Shown here: positions 22,187-33,240 of the stretch, in pieces | Layout: every line of letters starts with the position of its first letter | How positions within the stretch are numbered: the first letter of the stretch is position 1 | NCBI GenBank assembly: GCA_018340375.1 | Contig: JAFFJZ010000051.1 | Coordinates: 974,501 to 1,038,500 of the forward strand | From: Gonatopus flavifemur | Taxonomy: Eukaryota > Arthropoda > Insecta > Hymenoptera > Dryinidae | Direction: 5' to 3' | DNA length: 64,000 nt | Made by a program: the position numbers and the translations under genes | Notes under the pieces: model-generated | The model's input: the letters and a program-made list of their open reading frames with translations, nothing else | What the model was told of the DNA's origin: nothing | Databases searched by the model: none

Positions 22187-24194
22187 ACGCCAAAATATTT
22201 CAATATGTGTGAACAACCCCATTTTCCTGAAGAAAATTTCTTTTTATCAATATTCCAGGTCAACCTTCTGCCATCGCGGGATGATTCCCTATTATTATAA
22301 TTTTCACGGGCAGAACGACATACTCTAATTCAAATAACAAGATCAACGGATGAACATAAGTATTCACGTTCAGAACAGACAATTTAACAGATGTCATTCA
22401 ACATCATTCAGATAATGAATCCAATGAGACATCGTCCCAAGTGAAAATTCATTTTATCGCTCTGCGAAGGCCCGATTTTCAGGAACGTAGGATGAGTGCA
22501 GTTGATTAACATGAATATCTCAAGCGGTTCGCTGCTGGTATGAATGTCTCGTTTACGTTCCGACCAATCAGGTCACAAATCTTGGTCAACGTTGAATATT
22601 TAGAAAATGAATTGGATTTGAAACATGTTCTTCAGTGAGGAACTATTCTGTCGCTCTGAAAAGAGCAAATTCCCTTTTCAGCGTGGAGAATTCATGAATT
22701 CTCACAGGAATGCGAGTTGATCCGATCAAAACAGCGAGACAGTCAAAAAGTCGAAGAAGCAACAAGAGGAACGAATGAACGAAATACTCACTTTGACGAC
22801 TCACTGAGACAGTGTAATTTCATACATTTGATTGAATGTAAATTGATTGAGAAGTTATTCCCGGTGAAGATTCATGTTATCGCTCTGAAAAGAGCGGATT
22901 TTTTGTAACGTGAGGCCGATGCGATTGATCGGCATTGATATTCCAAGTGCTCTGATACTCGCATGCATTCCTCGAAAACGTTTCGACCAATCAGATTACG
23001 AATCTTAGTCAATGTTGAATACTATGAAAACGAAACGTGGTCCGTGATCGATATAACCATTTTCTTGCTTTGTGAAGGGTGGATTCCTTCGTCAACTTGC
23101 AGAATCCATCAATTTTGACGAAAATACAAGGTGTGACATCGTGAACGACCCAATCATTGCACTTGATTGACATTGTAATCACATACGGTTTGTTTAGCTT
23201 AAATCAACCATTCGTGATACGAATCAACCAATCAGGTGACAGCTCGGAACAGTTCCATTTAGAGCACATATGACTTCAAAGGGCATATTGTTATGTCAAA
23301 TGGAAAAAGAATCGTCTTTGAAGATTAACCAAATCCGTCCTTTTTAGGACGAATACACTTTCTGAACGTAGAAACCCGCTCGAACTTGCACACAATTCGA
23401 ATTAGATTTTGATTTAAACATGAATGATCTTGAGTGATCTCAAGTAAGTTATTAACGTTCGATAAACCCTTTATAATCATCGAATGATGTAAAAAGGGTG
23501 AATTCGAATAAATTCATCATTGTTCAATGTTGTGGTTGGGAATGAGTCGAAAACACATTCTTCAGGAGAATCATTTGAAACGGTCGAGGATCGATCTAAC
23601 ATACATTGATTCTCGACCAATCAGAATACAGGATTCGGAATCCAATCTCTTGTGTTAAACTTACTAATCAAACCGTTCAAATTGGGTATCGGATGAATGA
23701 AAATTCTCATGTTTTCTTCTTTACATGAAAATTCTGATTGAAAACGAGTAGTTATACTTTTTTCCCCCACTTGAATCCCTATCCCTACGAAATAACACTA
23801 TTTTACATTTGTCTGCGTAATAAAAATCATTACTGAAATTACAACTTTCACCTACAGCAATCGTGATAAGAATTCATGACAATAATCAATTTTTTCACAG
23901 TGTCGACGAATTCAATCGTTCTACATAGAAAATTTACCAATTTGTATGTTGGTAAATCGTATCGATTATACCGATCAGCTGATCGTATGAGCGCCCTCTG
24001 CAAGCTACCTTCCTCTCTTTTCCTGTTATGACGCTCCTGAATGACCGATGGATCCACCTCATAATTAGTCAACTTCAATTAATTATATCTCGGAAACTAT
24101 GCTTCGGAGAGCATTGTGCAAGAGGACAAATCGTTTTAGAATTTCATCAAGAATCTACTCCCAAAAAAGAGTGCGGGAATTTTGAATCACCCTG
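22187..24194 (-). repeat. Right arm of the foldback element
   Basis: Reverse-complement partner of the left arm, without the 138-bp MITE. It carries the mirrored palindromes near 22,062, 22,163, 22,455, 22,650, 22,880 and 23,336. Confidence 0.9.
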
Positions 24195-24198
24195 TATA

Positions 24199-26230
24199 CA
24201 GGGTGAGGCATTTAAAGTGTCGCGGGCGTTTTTTCCAAAAATAAAGTGAGATACGAGAAAATTTTTCGGACAAAAGTTGTAGGGTACCAAGGGGGACATC
24301 CGATGGTGATCTTGGCTTTGACCTCAAATCTCATCTTCAAGGGCATTCTGAGATCAACTCTCGTTCTTCAAATAGCATCTCATATTTTTTACTGCAGATT
24401 TGGATTCTAGGTCAAAAACCAAGATACTTTTGTCTGAACCATTTCCCTGGAATCCGCAAAAATGGCGCTCTAATCGATATTGTTCCATTTTGAATCTGAC
24501 GTTCGGATAACTCGAAAACGAAGGGTCTTGCAAAAGAATGTTTCGTACAAAAGTTGTCAATACACAACACATTTCAATCGTCTACATTACCACCATTCAG
24601 AGCTCACGCGATGTAAACAAACGACGGGGTTCAGTGAAAATTCACGATTTTGAAAATCAGTTTGTCAGTTACATTTGATTATTACTTGGTTTATGACAAA
24701 TTGAAAATCATGGATATCCGATACACGGTTTCTGAAAAGATCGATATGATCTACATTTACGGTGAAGTGCATAAGAACCCCAGACAAGCATATGACTTGT
24801 ATGCAGAACGATTTCCTGAAAGAACAACGCCATCCATTAGGTATTTTCAACGCATTACAAAATTATTCTCAGAAACGGGAAGTGTTACAAGGGAAAAACG
24901 ACATCGAATGAGAACTGTTAGCGGAGAAAATGCGGAAGTTAATGTACTAGCTGCAGTAGCCAATAATCCACACGTGAGGTCTCGTGAAATTGAACTCCAT
25001 TCGGGAATTTCTCGAAGAAGTGTTCTTCGAATACTGAAACGTCACAAATTCCATCCGTATCACATTTGTTTGCATCAAGACCTTCACGGTGATGATTTCG
25101 AAAATCGTGTACAGTTTTGTCGATGGGGTCTAGCGCAAATGCACAATAACAACTTCATCAACATATTATTTCCTGATGAGTCGACATTCACCAATCATGG
25201 TCAAGTAAATCGACATAATATGCATTACTGGGCGACAGAAAATCCAAGATGGTTACGTCAAGTAGAGCATCGAAGACAATGGGCTGTGAATGTTTTGTGT
25301 GGTATTTTTCGATCTCGAGTAATTGGACCGTCCTTCATTGCAGATACGCTGAATGGAGAGAAGTACAAACATTTCTTAGATCAAGTACTTCCAACATTAC
25401 TTGAAGACATACCTATTCAGGAACGATTGAATATGTGGTATCAACACGATGGTTGTCCATCCCATTACGCAGTCACAGCTCGAGAAATATTGGACAGAGA
25501 TCATCCTGGACGATGGATAGGACGTCGTGGACCAGTTCATTGGCCTGCCCGTTCTCCGGATCTTACTTCTCCAGATTTCTTTTTATGGGGATACATAAAA
25601 GATACAGTTTATCAACAAGCACCGACTACACCTGAGAATATGCGTCAACGAATCATCAATGCATGCGCGAGCATCAATGAAGATATTTTAGCACGAGTTC
25701 AGCAATCTTTTGTAAAACGTTTTGAAATGTGTATTGAAGTTGAAGGCCATCATTTTGAGCATCTACTGCATTAAAATTATCCAAGTGATGTAGACGATTG
25801 AAATGTGTTGTGTTTTGTCTGTTATACCCCATCACCTCCGTTTCAGTTCAAGGGGTCCCCCTTGGAATCAGACAACTTTTGTCCGAAACGTTCTCCTCCA
25901 AGACCCTTCGTTTTCGAGTTATTCTAATGTCAGATTCAGTATGGAACAATATCGATTAGAGCGCCATCTTTGCGGATTTCAGGAAAATGGTTCAGACAAA
26001 AGTTTATTGGTTTTCGACCCAGAATCCAAATCTGCAGTGAAAAATATGAGATGCTATTTAAAAAACAAGAGTTGACCTCAGAATGCCCTTGAAGATGAGA
26101 TTCGAGGTCAAAGCCAAGGCCACCATCGGATGTCCCCCTCGATACCCTACAATTTTTGTCAGAAAAATTTTCTCGTATCTCATTTTATTTTTGGAAAAAA
26201 CGCCCGCGACACTTTGAATGCCCCACCCTG
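24199..26230 (+). mobile_element. DD41D transposon copy A, 2032 bp with 360-bp TIRs
   Basis: Begins CAGGGTGAGGCATTTAAAG at 24,199 and ends CTTTGAATGCCCCACCCTG at 26,230, with TA on both sides. Left 24,199-24,558 and right 25,871-26,230 are inverted copies of 360 bp with modest divergence. Shared text includes GTCGCGGGCGTTTTTTCC and AGGGCATTCTGAG. A further short inverted match (CATTTCAATCGTCTACAT) lies just inside. The element abuts the 6.1-kb foldback element, with only TATA between the two ends. Confidence 0.92.
24710..25774 (+). CDS. DD41D (rosa-like) transposase, copy A, probably impaired
   Basis: A 354-residue transposase from ATG 24,710 to the TAA after HLLH. An open frame extends 20 codons upstream but without a further ATG. 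The N-terminal helix-turn-helix (YTVSEKIDMIYIYGE) is of DUF4817 type, and a second one (HVRSREIELHSGISRRS) follows at about residues 88-108. Catalytic residues are Asp156 (PDESTF), Asp247 (QHDGCPSH) and Asp289 (second Asp of SPDLTSPDF), with 41 residues between the last two. Compared with copy B at 51-52 kb, copy A has Pro for Ser at residue 155, next to the first catalytic Asp. It also has Leu for the conserved Trp of NVWCGIF at residue 196. The length is normal and there is no stop, but these changes suggest reduced or lost activity. The protein would act in the nucleus on the 360-bp TIRs. Confidence 0.92.
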   Translation: MDIRYTVSEKIDMIYIYGEVHKNPRQAYDLYAERFPERTTPSIRYFQRITKLFSETGSVTREKRHRMRTVSGENAEVNVLAAVANNPHVRSREIELHSGISRRSVLRILKRHKFHPYHICLHQDLHGDDFENRVQFCRWGLAQMHNNNFINILFPDESTFTNHGQVNRHNMHYWATENPRWLRQVEHRRQWAVNVLCGIFRSRVIGPSFIADTLNGEKYKHFLDQVLPTLLEDIPIQERLNMWYQHDGCPSHYAVTAREILDRDHPGRWIGRRGPVHWPARSPDLTSPDFFLWGYIKDTVYQQAPTTPENMRQRIINACASINEDILARVQQSFVKRFEMCIEVEGHHFEHLLH

Positions 26231-26275
26231 TATATATAGTATATATGTACATATATATATATATGTATATATATA
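26231..26275. repeat. (TA)n microsatellite between two elements
   Basis: Short AT alternation joining the DD41D copy to the next foldback element. TA-rich DNA is the expected target and is also enlarged by TA duplications. Confidence 0.9.
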
Positions 26276-28128
26276 CAGGGTGATTCAAAATCCCCGCACT
26301 CTTTTTTGGGAGTAGATTCCTGATGGAATTCTAAAACGATTTGTCCTTCTGCACAATGCTCTCCGACGCATAATTTGCGAGATATAATCAATTGAAGTTG
26401 ACTAATTATGAGGTGGATCCATCGGTTATTCAGGAGAGTCATAACAGAACAAGAGAGGAAGGTAGCTTGCAGAGGGCGCTCATACGATCAGCTGATCGGT
26501 ATAATCGATACGATTTACCAACATACAAATTGATAAATTTTCTATGTAGAACGATTGAATTCGTCGACACTGTGAAAAAATTGATTATTGTCATGAATTC
26601 TTATCACGATATGCTGTAGCTGAAAGTTGTAATTTCAGTAATGATTTTTATTACGCAGACAAATGTCAAATAGTGTTATCTCGTAGGGATAGGGATTCAA
26701 GTGGGAGAAAAAAGTATAACTACTCGTTTTCAATCAGAATTTTCATGTAAAGAAGAAAACATGAGAATTTTCATTCATCCGATACCCAATTTGAACGGTT
26801 TGATTAGGAAGTTTACCACAAGAGATTGGATTCCGAATCCTGTATTCTGATTGGTCGAGACTCAATGTATGTTCGATCAATCCTCGGCCGTTTCAAATGA
26901 TTCTTCTGAAGAATGTGTTTCCGACTTATCCCAACCACAACATTGAACAATGATGAATTTATTCTAATTCACCCTTTTCACATCATTCGATGATTATAAA
27001 GGGTTTATCGAACGTTAATAACTTACTTGAGGTCACTCAAGATCATTCATGTTCAAATCAAAATCTAATTCAAATTGTGTGCAAGTTCGAACGCGTGTCT
27101 ACGTTTAGAAAATGTATTCGTCCTAAAAAGGACGGATTTGGTTAATCTTCAAAGACAATTCTTTTTCCATTTGAAATAACAATATGCCCTTTGAAGTCAT
27201 ATGTGCTTCAAATGAAACTGTTTCGACCTGTCACCTGATTGGTCGATTCGTATCACGAATGGTTGATTCAAGCTCAACAAACCGTATGTGATTACAATGT
27301 CAATCAAGTGCAATAATTGGGTCGTATACGATGTCACACCTTGTATTTTCGTCAAAATTGATGGATTCTGCAAGTTGAGGTAAGTTACTAACGTTCGATG
27401 AACCCTTTATAATCATCTGATGATGTAAAAAGGGTGAATTCGAATAAATTCATCATCGTTCAATGTTGTGGTTGGGAATGAGTCGAAAACACATTCTTCA
27501 GAAGAATCATTTGAAACGGTCGAGGATCGATCTAACACACATTGATTCTCGACCAATCAGAATACAGGATTCGGAATCCAATCTCTTGTGTTAAACTTAC
27601 TAATCAAACCGTTCAAATTGGGTATCGGATGAATGAAAATTCTCATGTTTTCTCCTTTACATGGAAATTCTGATTGAAAACGAGTAGTTATACTTTTTTC
27701 CCCCACTTGAATCCCTATCCCTACGAAATAACACTATTTTACATTCGTCTGCGTAATAAAAATCATTACTGAAATTACAACTTTCACCTACAGCATATCG
27801 CGATAAGAATTCATGACAATAATCAATTTTTTCATAGTGTCGACGAATTCAATCGTTCTACATAGAAAATTTACCAATTTGTATGTTGGTGAATCGTATC
27901 GATTATACCGATCAGCTGATCGTATGAGCGCCCTCTGCAAGCTACCTCCCTCTCTTGTTCTGTTATGATGCTCCTGAATGACCGATGGATCCACCTCATA
28001 ATTAGTCAACTTTAATTGATTATATCTCGGAAATTATGCGTCGGAGAGCATTGTGCAAAAGGACAAATCGTTTTAGAATTTCATCAGGACTCTACTCCCA
28101 AAAAAGAGTGCGGGAATTTTGAATCACC

Positions 28129-28131
<3 letters not shown>
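26276..28131. mobile_element. 1856-bp foldback derivative (long arm left)
   Basis: Starts CAGGGTGATTCAAAATCCCC and ends GGGAATTTTGAATCACCCTG. The left arm of about 1.1 kb (26,276-27,377) and the right arm of about 0.75 kb (27,378-28,131) are inverted copies of the outer parts of the 6.1-kb element. The whole centre and the inner arms are missing; the junction reads GCAAGTTGAGGTAAGTTAC. It is a non-autonomous deletion product of the same family. Confidence 0.92.
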
Positions 28132-28167
<36 letters not shown>

Positions 28168-28665
28168 TATAGTATATATGTATATCCGTGCTTATTGCAC
28201 GTGATGAACCTCAATTATTGAGTTCCAGTGATTTTGATTAATTAAGATCAACCCACCCCCTCTGCCTGAGCTTCCCTGGACCTGTTCCAGCCCGTCGTGA
28301 ACAAATTACTTGTTTTCTTTCAATATATTTCAGATCACACGGCTCCATATATCCACGCCGGGGATCGTGGAGGCGCTCAACAATTCTTGCGCCTTCGTGC
28401 ATGGGTATAGGAGTTACCCATCACAACATCCATGATCAGGACCATATTTGGATGCCATATTTGGGCCTGATGAGGAGGGAGGCATTCCACATCAGGTCTT
28501 GATGGGGACGCAATTTGAATTTCTGCTCGGATGGGTAATATTGAGTGTCTGGCCATAGACAACATGATTTCTGATATCATTTGGGAGCAAATATAACAGG
28601 ATTGAGCTTTATATTCTGACAAATTCAAGTCGCTCTTTCATACACCTCTTTTGCCAAAGTCACCT
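28132..28665. other. (TA)n tract and unassigned sequence
   Basis: An AT alternation runs to about 28,160. Beyond it, a polypyrimidine-AG (TTTCAATATATTTCAG near 28,333) precedes a GC-richer stretch up to about 28,400, which could be an acceptor and a small exon. The frame stops quickly and no domain is visible, so it is not called. Confidence 0.35.
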
Positions 28666-29597
28666 TTGTTGAAGAAACCCAGCAGAGTCTGAAAAGGAAT
28701 CAAGCTGGTGCTAGTTGTATCAACTTGGTTCTAATTGAATAGACTTGGTATCAGTCGGTGCCAGTTACAGACCATGATGGTTGGCTCAACAATCAATATG
28801 AGACCAACTTGGTTCCATCCGGGGTCAAGTTGGTCTGAGCTGGTGCAAGTGATAGAGCATGATGGTTGATCCAACAACCAATATTCCACCAAGTTGGTTG
28901 CAACTGGTGCTTGTTACAGGCCATGTCACCTGACGCAACAACCAATATAGGATCAACTTGATTCCAGCTAGACTGGCCGGATTTCAGTTGTACCCACTCA
29001 AACCTGACTCATTCCGAGTGCACCAATATCACAGTGATTTTGTAAAATCAACATGCTGCACCTTTCTTATACTAGGACTCATTGGAGAGCGTTATCGGGA
29101 AAAATATCAGCAGATATAAGTGTATGGTAAATGTGAACAGCCCGACAAACTGAAAACTGAAACATGAAATCCGCCCAATTGCGAAACATGGAAAAACGAT
29201 ACATTTCAAATGATTCATAAATTGGAGAAGAATATCGGAATGCCAGTGGGACAAAACTGTAACGCGATTCGATAGGAATGTCCAATTCCTGGATGGATCG
29301 TACATGAGTTCTATTCTACTGTAATTTCTGAGATTCATTCATCACCATCTGAGACCGTACCAGGCATGGTCTGCCCCAGGTTGACACCTGGACTGAGTGG
29401 AACCGTGCAGCGTAGTACCTCTAGATGGACTCATATTAGGTAGTACCAGCCTAGGTGGGACCAACCCTGATCCCATGTAGGTTGGTCCTCCTCAGCATGG
29501 TTCTACCTGACATGGTCCGACTATGTCACTAGATTCCCACTGGTCCTACTCAACATGGTCAAACTCAGCTGGAACTCAGCTGTGTTTTCCCAACAGG
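28666..29597. mobile_element. MITE-like element with imperfect TIRs and internal repeats
   Basis: Left TGTTGAAGAAACCCAGCAG is an imperfect inverted match to right CAGCTGTGTTTTCCCAACA. Between 28,690 and 29,000 a unit of about 80-90 bp recurs with ACTTGGTTC, AGCTGGTGCAAGT and GATGGTTGATCCAACAACC. Between 29,350 and 29,590 similar Trp-Trp-like ACCAACC and CATGGTC text repeats. The 29,050-29,340 centre is single copy here. Confidence 0.5.
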
Positions 29598-29999
29598 GAC
29601 GTGATCCAGCTTCATAGTAGCCAGTTGTTCCTATCTATGTTGGGAGCATACGCTGGGAAAATTCCAGCTCGCATGAGCTAAATTAGATCTGGCCGTCACT
29701 AGCTCTCAGACTACGGACTAGAACTATCAAGATTGATCTTCATACAGACTTGATCAAACTAAACCCACAGTTGTAGCCATACATTTCACTCGCGATGGAT
29801 GAGTTATGACACTCATATGTAAACAATATGTTGGATTCCCGGGTATCGATCTACAGTAGTGATGTCGAGTTTCAAAAATATCGATTCTTCCTTGTACGGA
29901 GCATATTGAATCTCCATCAGAATCATCCAGATCTGGAGATGCTCAATATTTTTCCTATAAAGAAACAATCGATTCTGCTCAAGGATCGACATCACTGAT
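29598..29999. other. No recognisable feature
   Basis: Short unassigned stretch between the MITE and the candidate exon. A direct repeat of AATCGATTCT-like text is present but nothing further. Confidence 0.4.
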
Positions 30000-30455
30000 C
30001 TATAGAACTCGGATAATACATATCATAATTGATTGAATAATCGAAGGATGATGAGATAAATGAAGCTCCATACCTTCTTCAATCAAAATCAGTTCAGCTG
30101 GGCTCGGTAGAAGAGGCAGTGGTTCGACTTCTTCAAACTCAGCTTCAACTTTCTTCATTCGATTAGCCAATGTATTTGCTTTTTCAACCCGTTTCTCAGA
30201 TTCGCTGAGAGTGACAGCAGGTGGGTTTTCACATTTTTCCAGCAATATTTTCTTCGCTTCAATCCGCGATTGACGCTCTTCTAATTGATTTCCTCGGATC
30301 TTCATTTGAGTGCTGTATTCTTCTCCACAGAATTCTAAAAAATCTGAGAATGATAGATAGGTTTTTGATGCATTCTTAAGATGATATTCATGTCGATAAC
30401 TCGCATGATTGGTCAGGAGAAGACAGGAATATGAGGCAGGGAGGAAAGTTTTATG
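30000..30455 (-). CDS. Candidate host exon, charged coiled-coil protein
   Basis: The minus strand is open for about 151 codons, without an ATG until well inside. It encodes SDFLEFCGEEYSTQMKIRG, then a highly charged segment RIEAKKILLEKCENPP, ESEKRVEKANTLANRMKKVE and EFEEVEPLPLLPSPAELIL. The charged segment looks helical and may form a coiled coil; an acidic-proline stretch follows. Splice-like signals support an exon: an acceptor TTCTCAG at 30,344-30,350 or TTTTTAG at 30,335-30,341, and a donor GAAGAAG/GTATGG with GT at 30,072-30,073. The coding exon would then be about 30,074 to 30,343. I do not recognise the protein. No neighbouring exon was found within the repeats on either side, so the rest of the gene may lie outside or be lost. 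It could also be an isolated pseudo-exon. Confidence 0.4.
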   Translation of the reverse strand, partial: HKTFLPASYSCLLLTNHASYRHEYHLKNASKTYLSFSDFLEFCGEEYSTQMKIRGNQLEERQSRIEAKKILLEKCENPPAVTLSESEKRVEKANTLANRMKKVEAEFEEVEPLPLLPSPAELILIEEGMELHLSHHPSIIQSIMICIIRVL

Positions 30456-30869
30456 TCAGCACTAATACTGAAATCAAAAGCCTGACAACCCGTTTCTGTC
30501 CCGTTCTGCCGGTATTCTTAGGTTGTTTGGGTTTTATCCTTTAAAAATTGTTTCTAGTCCAGTTCAAGTATGATTGTGTTTCTCTAGCTATCCTTCAATC
30601 AATACGATATGAAGGAGGGGATTCACGATGCAGCACAGGAATCTATCGTTCTCTATGGAAAGTGTCGAGCAGATGGGTCGTTCCATATGGAATCATCGGT
30701 GAAATGAAGAATTGGTCGCTGCATTATTTCAGATTTTCGTCATACTTGGTGAAAATCGTCTCTGAGGTGTAAGGAAAGAAAATTCCCGGTCATTAGATTT
30801 TTATATTCCGTCAGATCCTTTGCACTTCAGAAGTGCTGTTTTTGAGCTCTTATACTTTTGACTGCGAAT

Positions 30870-32215
30870 TTTTTGGAATGAAAGATATTTTAAAGTTTGT
30901 GGGGGCATCTTGGAACTGGGTCAATCCACGTGGAATCGTCCAGGAAACAAAAAACAAGTTGCTCGATATTTTTACAATTTTTCATAAATTGTCAGTTGAT
31001 GTGCCAGTATATTGAGAGTTAAAATGGATGGTTGAAAAATTTTTAAACTTCTGGTATTTTTGTTGACGCACATTTTTTGGAGTCATTGCGAGCATGTTTC
31101 GATCAAAATAGTACTTCACGAAAAACCTCATAACTTTCTAAGTTTTCAAGATATCAAAATGATTCAAAATCCATTTTATTCGGAGAGAAACGGAGTGGAA
31201 TCCCGGTAGGAAAAATTTTCTCCTAATCAGTAAAAAATCGTTCAGAATTGACTCCAAAAACTACACTTTATCTGACGGAAATTTTCATTCTCGACCTCAA
31301 AATTTCAGTAGAACAGAATAAGACTCAGACCTGCAATTCTTACCGTGAATAGATATCTTGTAGAACTACTTTCAGTCGCAGTATCAAATCTCAGAAGTTC
31401 ATCCTTCTTTTCATCCAGTCCATCAAACATGACAACTGAACGTGAAACTGCGAAATCTGAAGCTAAATAACTTGAAAGGGACTGAGTGAAAAATCACGAA
31501 ATTTTCACAGAATAATCCTCTTATGAGTAGGAACTTATGGTATGAATTTGATCAATGATATCGAAACGGCTTTAAAGATACGGTGCCTCAAAATCTGCTT
31601 GAAAATGACGTTTATCCACATGAATTCCCGCAATGGAAATCAGACTGTGTCGGAACATTCCATTCATCTTATTAGCCAAAAAATTCCGGAAATTGATCAA
31701 TGTGAGCTGAGAAATATTGGGCCACAAATTTGAATATTTTCATGACGTGAACTGCCCATACATATGTGTAAAATAGTATGGGGGTATAGCTACTTACAAA
31801 GGAACAACCCTAGGAAACAACATTTTTTATGTTTTGAGAGGGTCATTTGATGTGCCAAATAGGGAAAAAGTGGGAAAAGAATGTTGGAGGCCTCACGTCC
31901 TCGAAAGATTATGCATTTGCTGAACAAAATCCTCGGTGAGTCTGTATATTATGTTTATGGGTCATTCCATATCAGATTCACAACTGAAATTTCAATTCCA
32001 ACGAAACTTTTTTCTCGCGTTCTAGAAAGGAAAATAATTGATACGTATTTTTACATTTTGATCGGGTACCTTCCATTTTCGAGATACGATTTTTTAAAGT
32101 TTTGGAGTTGAAAAAATCGAACATTTTTCCATCCCTGATATTGAAAAAGCCTTTGGATTTGGAAGAAACTTTCGAACTACAAAAATTTGTATTTTGTGTG
32201 ATCTTACGAACTAGA
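30870..32215 (+). repeat. Repeat family R1, forward copy
   Basis: About 1.3 kb matching 48,380-49,690 in inverted orientation with roughly 85 percent identity. Shared text includes AAATTGTCAGTTGAT, AACTTCTGGTATTTTTGTT, GAACTACTTTCAGTCGCAG-like and ATATCAGATTCACAACTGAA. Internal modules of the form GGTCAATCCACGTGGAATC and GGTCATTCCATATCAGATTC recur, also once upstream near 30,680. No coding capacity. Confidence 0.8.
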
Positions 32216-32229
32216 TCTATGAAATAATT

Positions 32230-32378
32230 TTTTGCTTCCTCGTTGGAGGTAAGCTTTGTGATCGTTTCCGGGGGCCGAAAATTTTTTTGTCTTCGAACTC
32301 AAAATCTCTTAGGCCAAAATGTTGCTCCAAACTCGGGGAAAATTCTTGGTTTTGTGTCTGTCTGTCTGTCTGTGTGTA

Positions 32379-32415
<37 letters not shown>

Positions 32416-33240
32416 ATGTATGTATGTGAACAGAATTGCGACCGCGCATATCGTCGGTTCCTATTATCCGATCGTGATGAAATTTTCACCACGGTTAGAT
32501 GTAGTGTCGATAGTGGTCCCATATAATTCTTACAAAAGGACGGTAGGGGTGAAAAAAAATGTGGAAAACAATTGTGATTTTGCGACCGTCCATATCTCCA
32601 CTCCCCATTATCCGATTGCAATGAAACTTATACCACGTTCTGATTATGATTCGCTCGTGGTTCCATATGAGTTTCATCCCAATTGGTTGAAAATTGTAGA
32701 ATATTGTTTTTTTGCGATCCCTATTGTTTGACAATATTTCCAAAGCATGCCTTCCCTATGTTCGTATCATCCGAATGCCTTGGAACTTGGAGCATATTCA
32801 TTTCACGGAGTGTTAGTTGTACGTTTTGAATTCCAAGCAAATCGGAATTGAGGGGAGAAAATGTTAAGCACTAAGCTCTGAAACAAAATTTTTAAATCCC
32901 GAAAATGCCATTGTCATGGGGATATCTTTCGTGCCTATCATCCGATCGTTAAGAAATTTTTACTACAGTTTCATGCAGTGCTGATAGTGGTCTCATACGA
33001 GTTTCAACCTGACCATCACAAGAAAACGAGAGACGGAAAAGAAACATGTTATCAATAATTGTGATTTCGGGTCAAGGGCATGTTTTCGCTTCCTGTTATC
33101 CGATTGCGATGAAATTCATACCACGGTTCAGTTATGATCCCATAGTGGTCCAATATAAGTTTCATTACAATCGGTTGAGAAAAGTGGGGGAAGAGTCTTT
33201 AGCAATCTGCATTGTTTGACTATATTTTGCTTCCCCGTTA
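32230..33240 (+). repeat. Repeat family R2, copy 1, with internal ~160-bp units
   Basis: Begins TTTTGCTTCCTCGTTGGAGG and matches 43,834-44,810 in the same orientation. Four degenerate units carry TATTATCCGATCGTGATGAA, a CCACG segment, TAGTGGTCCCATATGAGTTTC and a CGGTTGAAAA close (starting near 32,450, 32,580, 32,915 and 33,070). A TG/TATG microsatellite is embedded. Non-coding as far as I can see. Confidence 0.8.
32354..32428. repeat. (TCTG)n(TG)n(TATG)n compound microsatellite
   Basis: Compound run of TCTG, TG and TATG units, about 75 bp. Confidence 0.95.

Larger units (their letters stand above)
18072..24194. mobile_element. 6.1-kb foldback transposon with ~2-kb inverted arms
   Basis: Starts CAGGGTGATTCAAAATTCCC at 18,072 and ends with the reverse complement (GGGAATTTTGAATCACCCTG) at 24,194, with TA at both borders. 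The left arm (18,072 to about 20,262) pairs with the right arm (about 22,187-24,194, plus a segment at 21,228-21,286) almost base for base; small differences are scattered. The left arm carries a 138-bp nested MITE. The centre holds an incomplete DUF4817-like transposase frame and a tRNA-like segment. The arms contain a series of palindromes of the form CG-N-YCTTTT-N-RGR-N-CG and repeated CTGATTGGTCGA-like boxes. Terminal heptamer and TA target are shared with the DD41D elements, suggesting Tc1/mariner-superfamily mobilisation. Confidence 0.9.

Noticed and set aside
18072..24194. CRISPR-like array of palindromes
   Set aside because: Spacing is irregular, units lie in inverted transposon arms and the DNA is eukaryotic.
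32243..32731. 162-codon frame with Cys/Val run
   Set aside because: The run is a TG microsatellite translated and the rest is R2 repeat.
30870..33240. R1/R2 as a protein-coding transposon
   Set aside because: No conserved frame between copies; stops are frequent in all frames.
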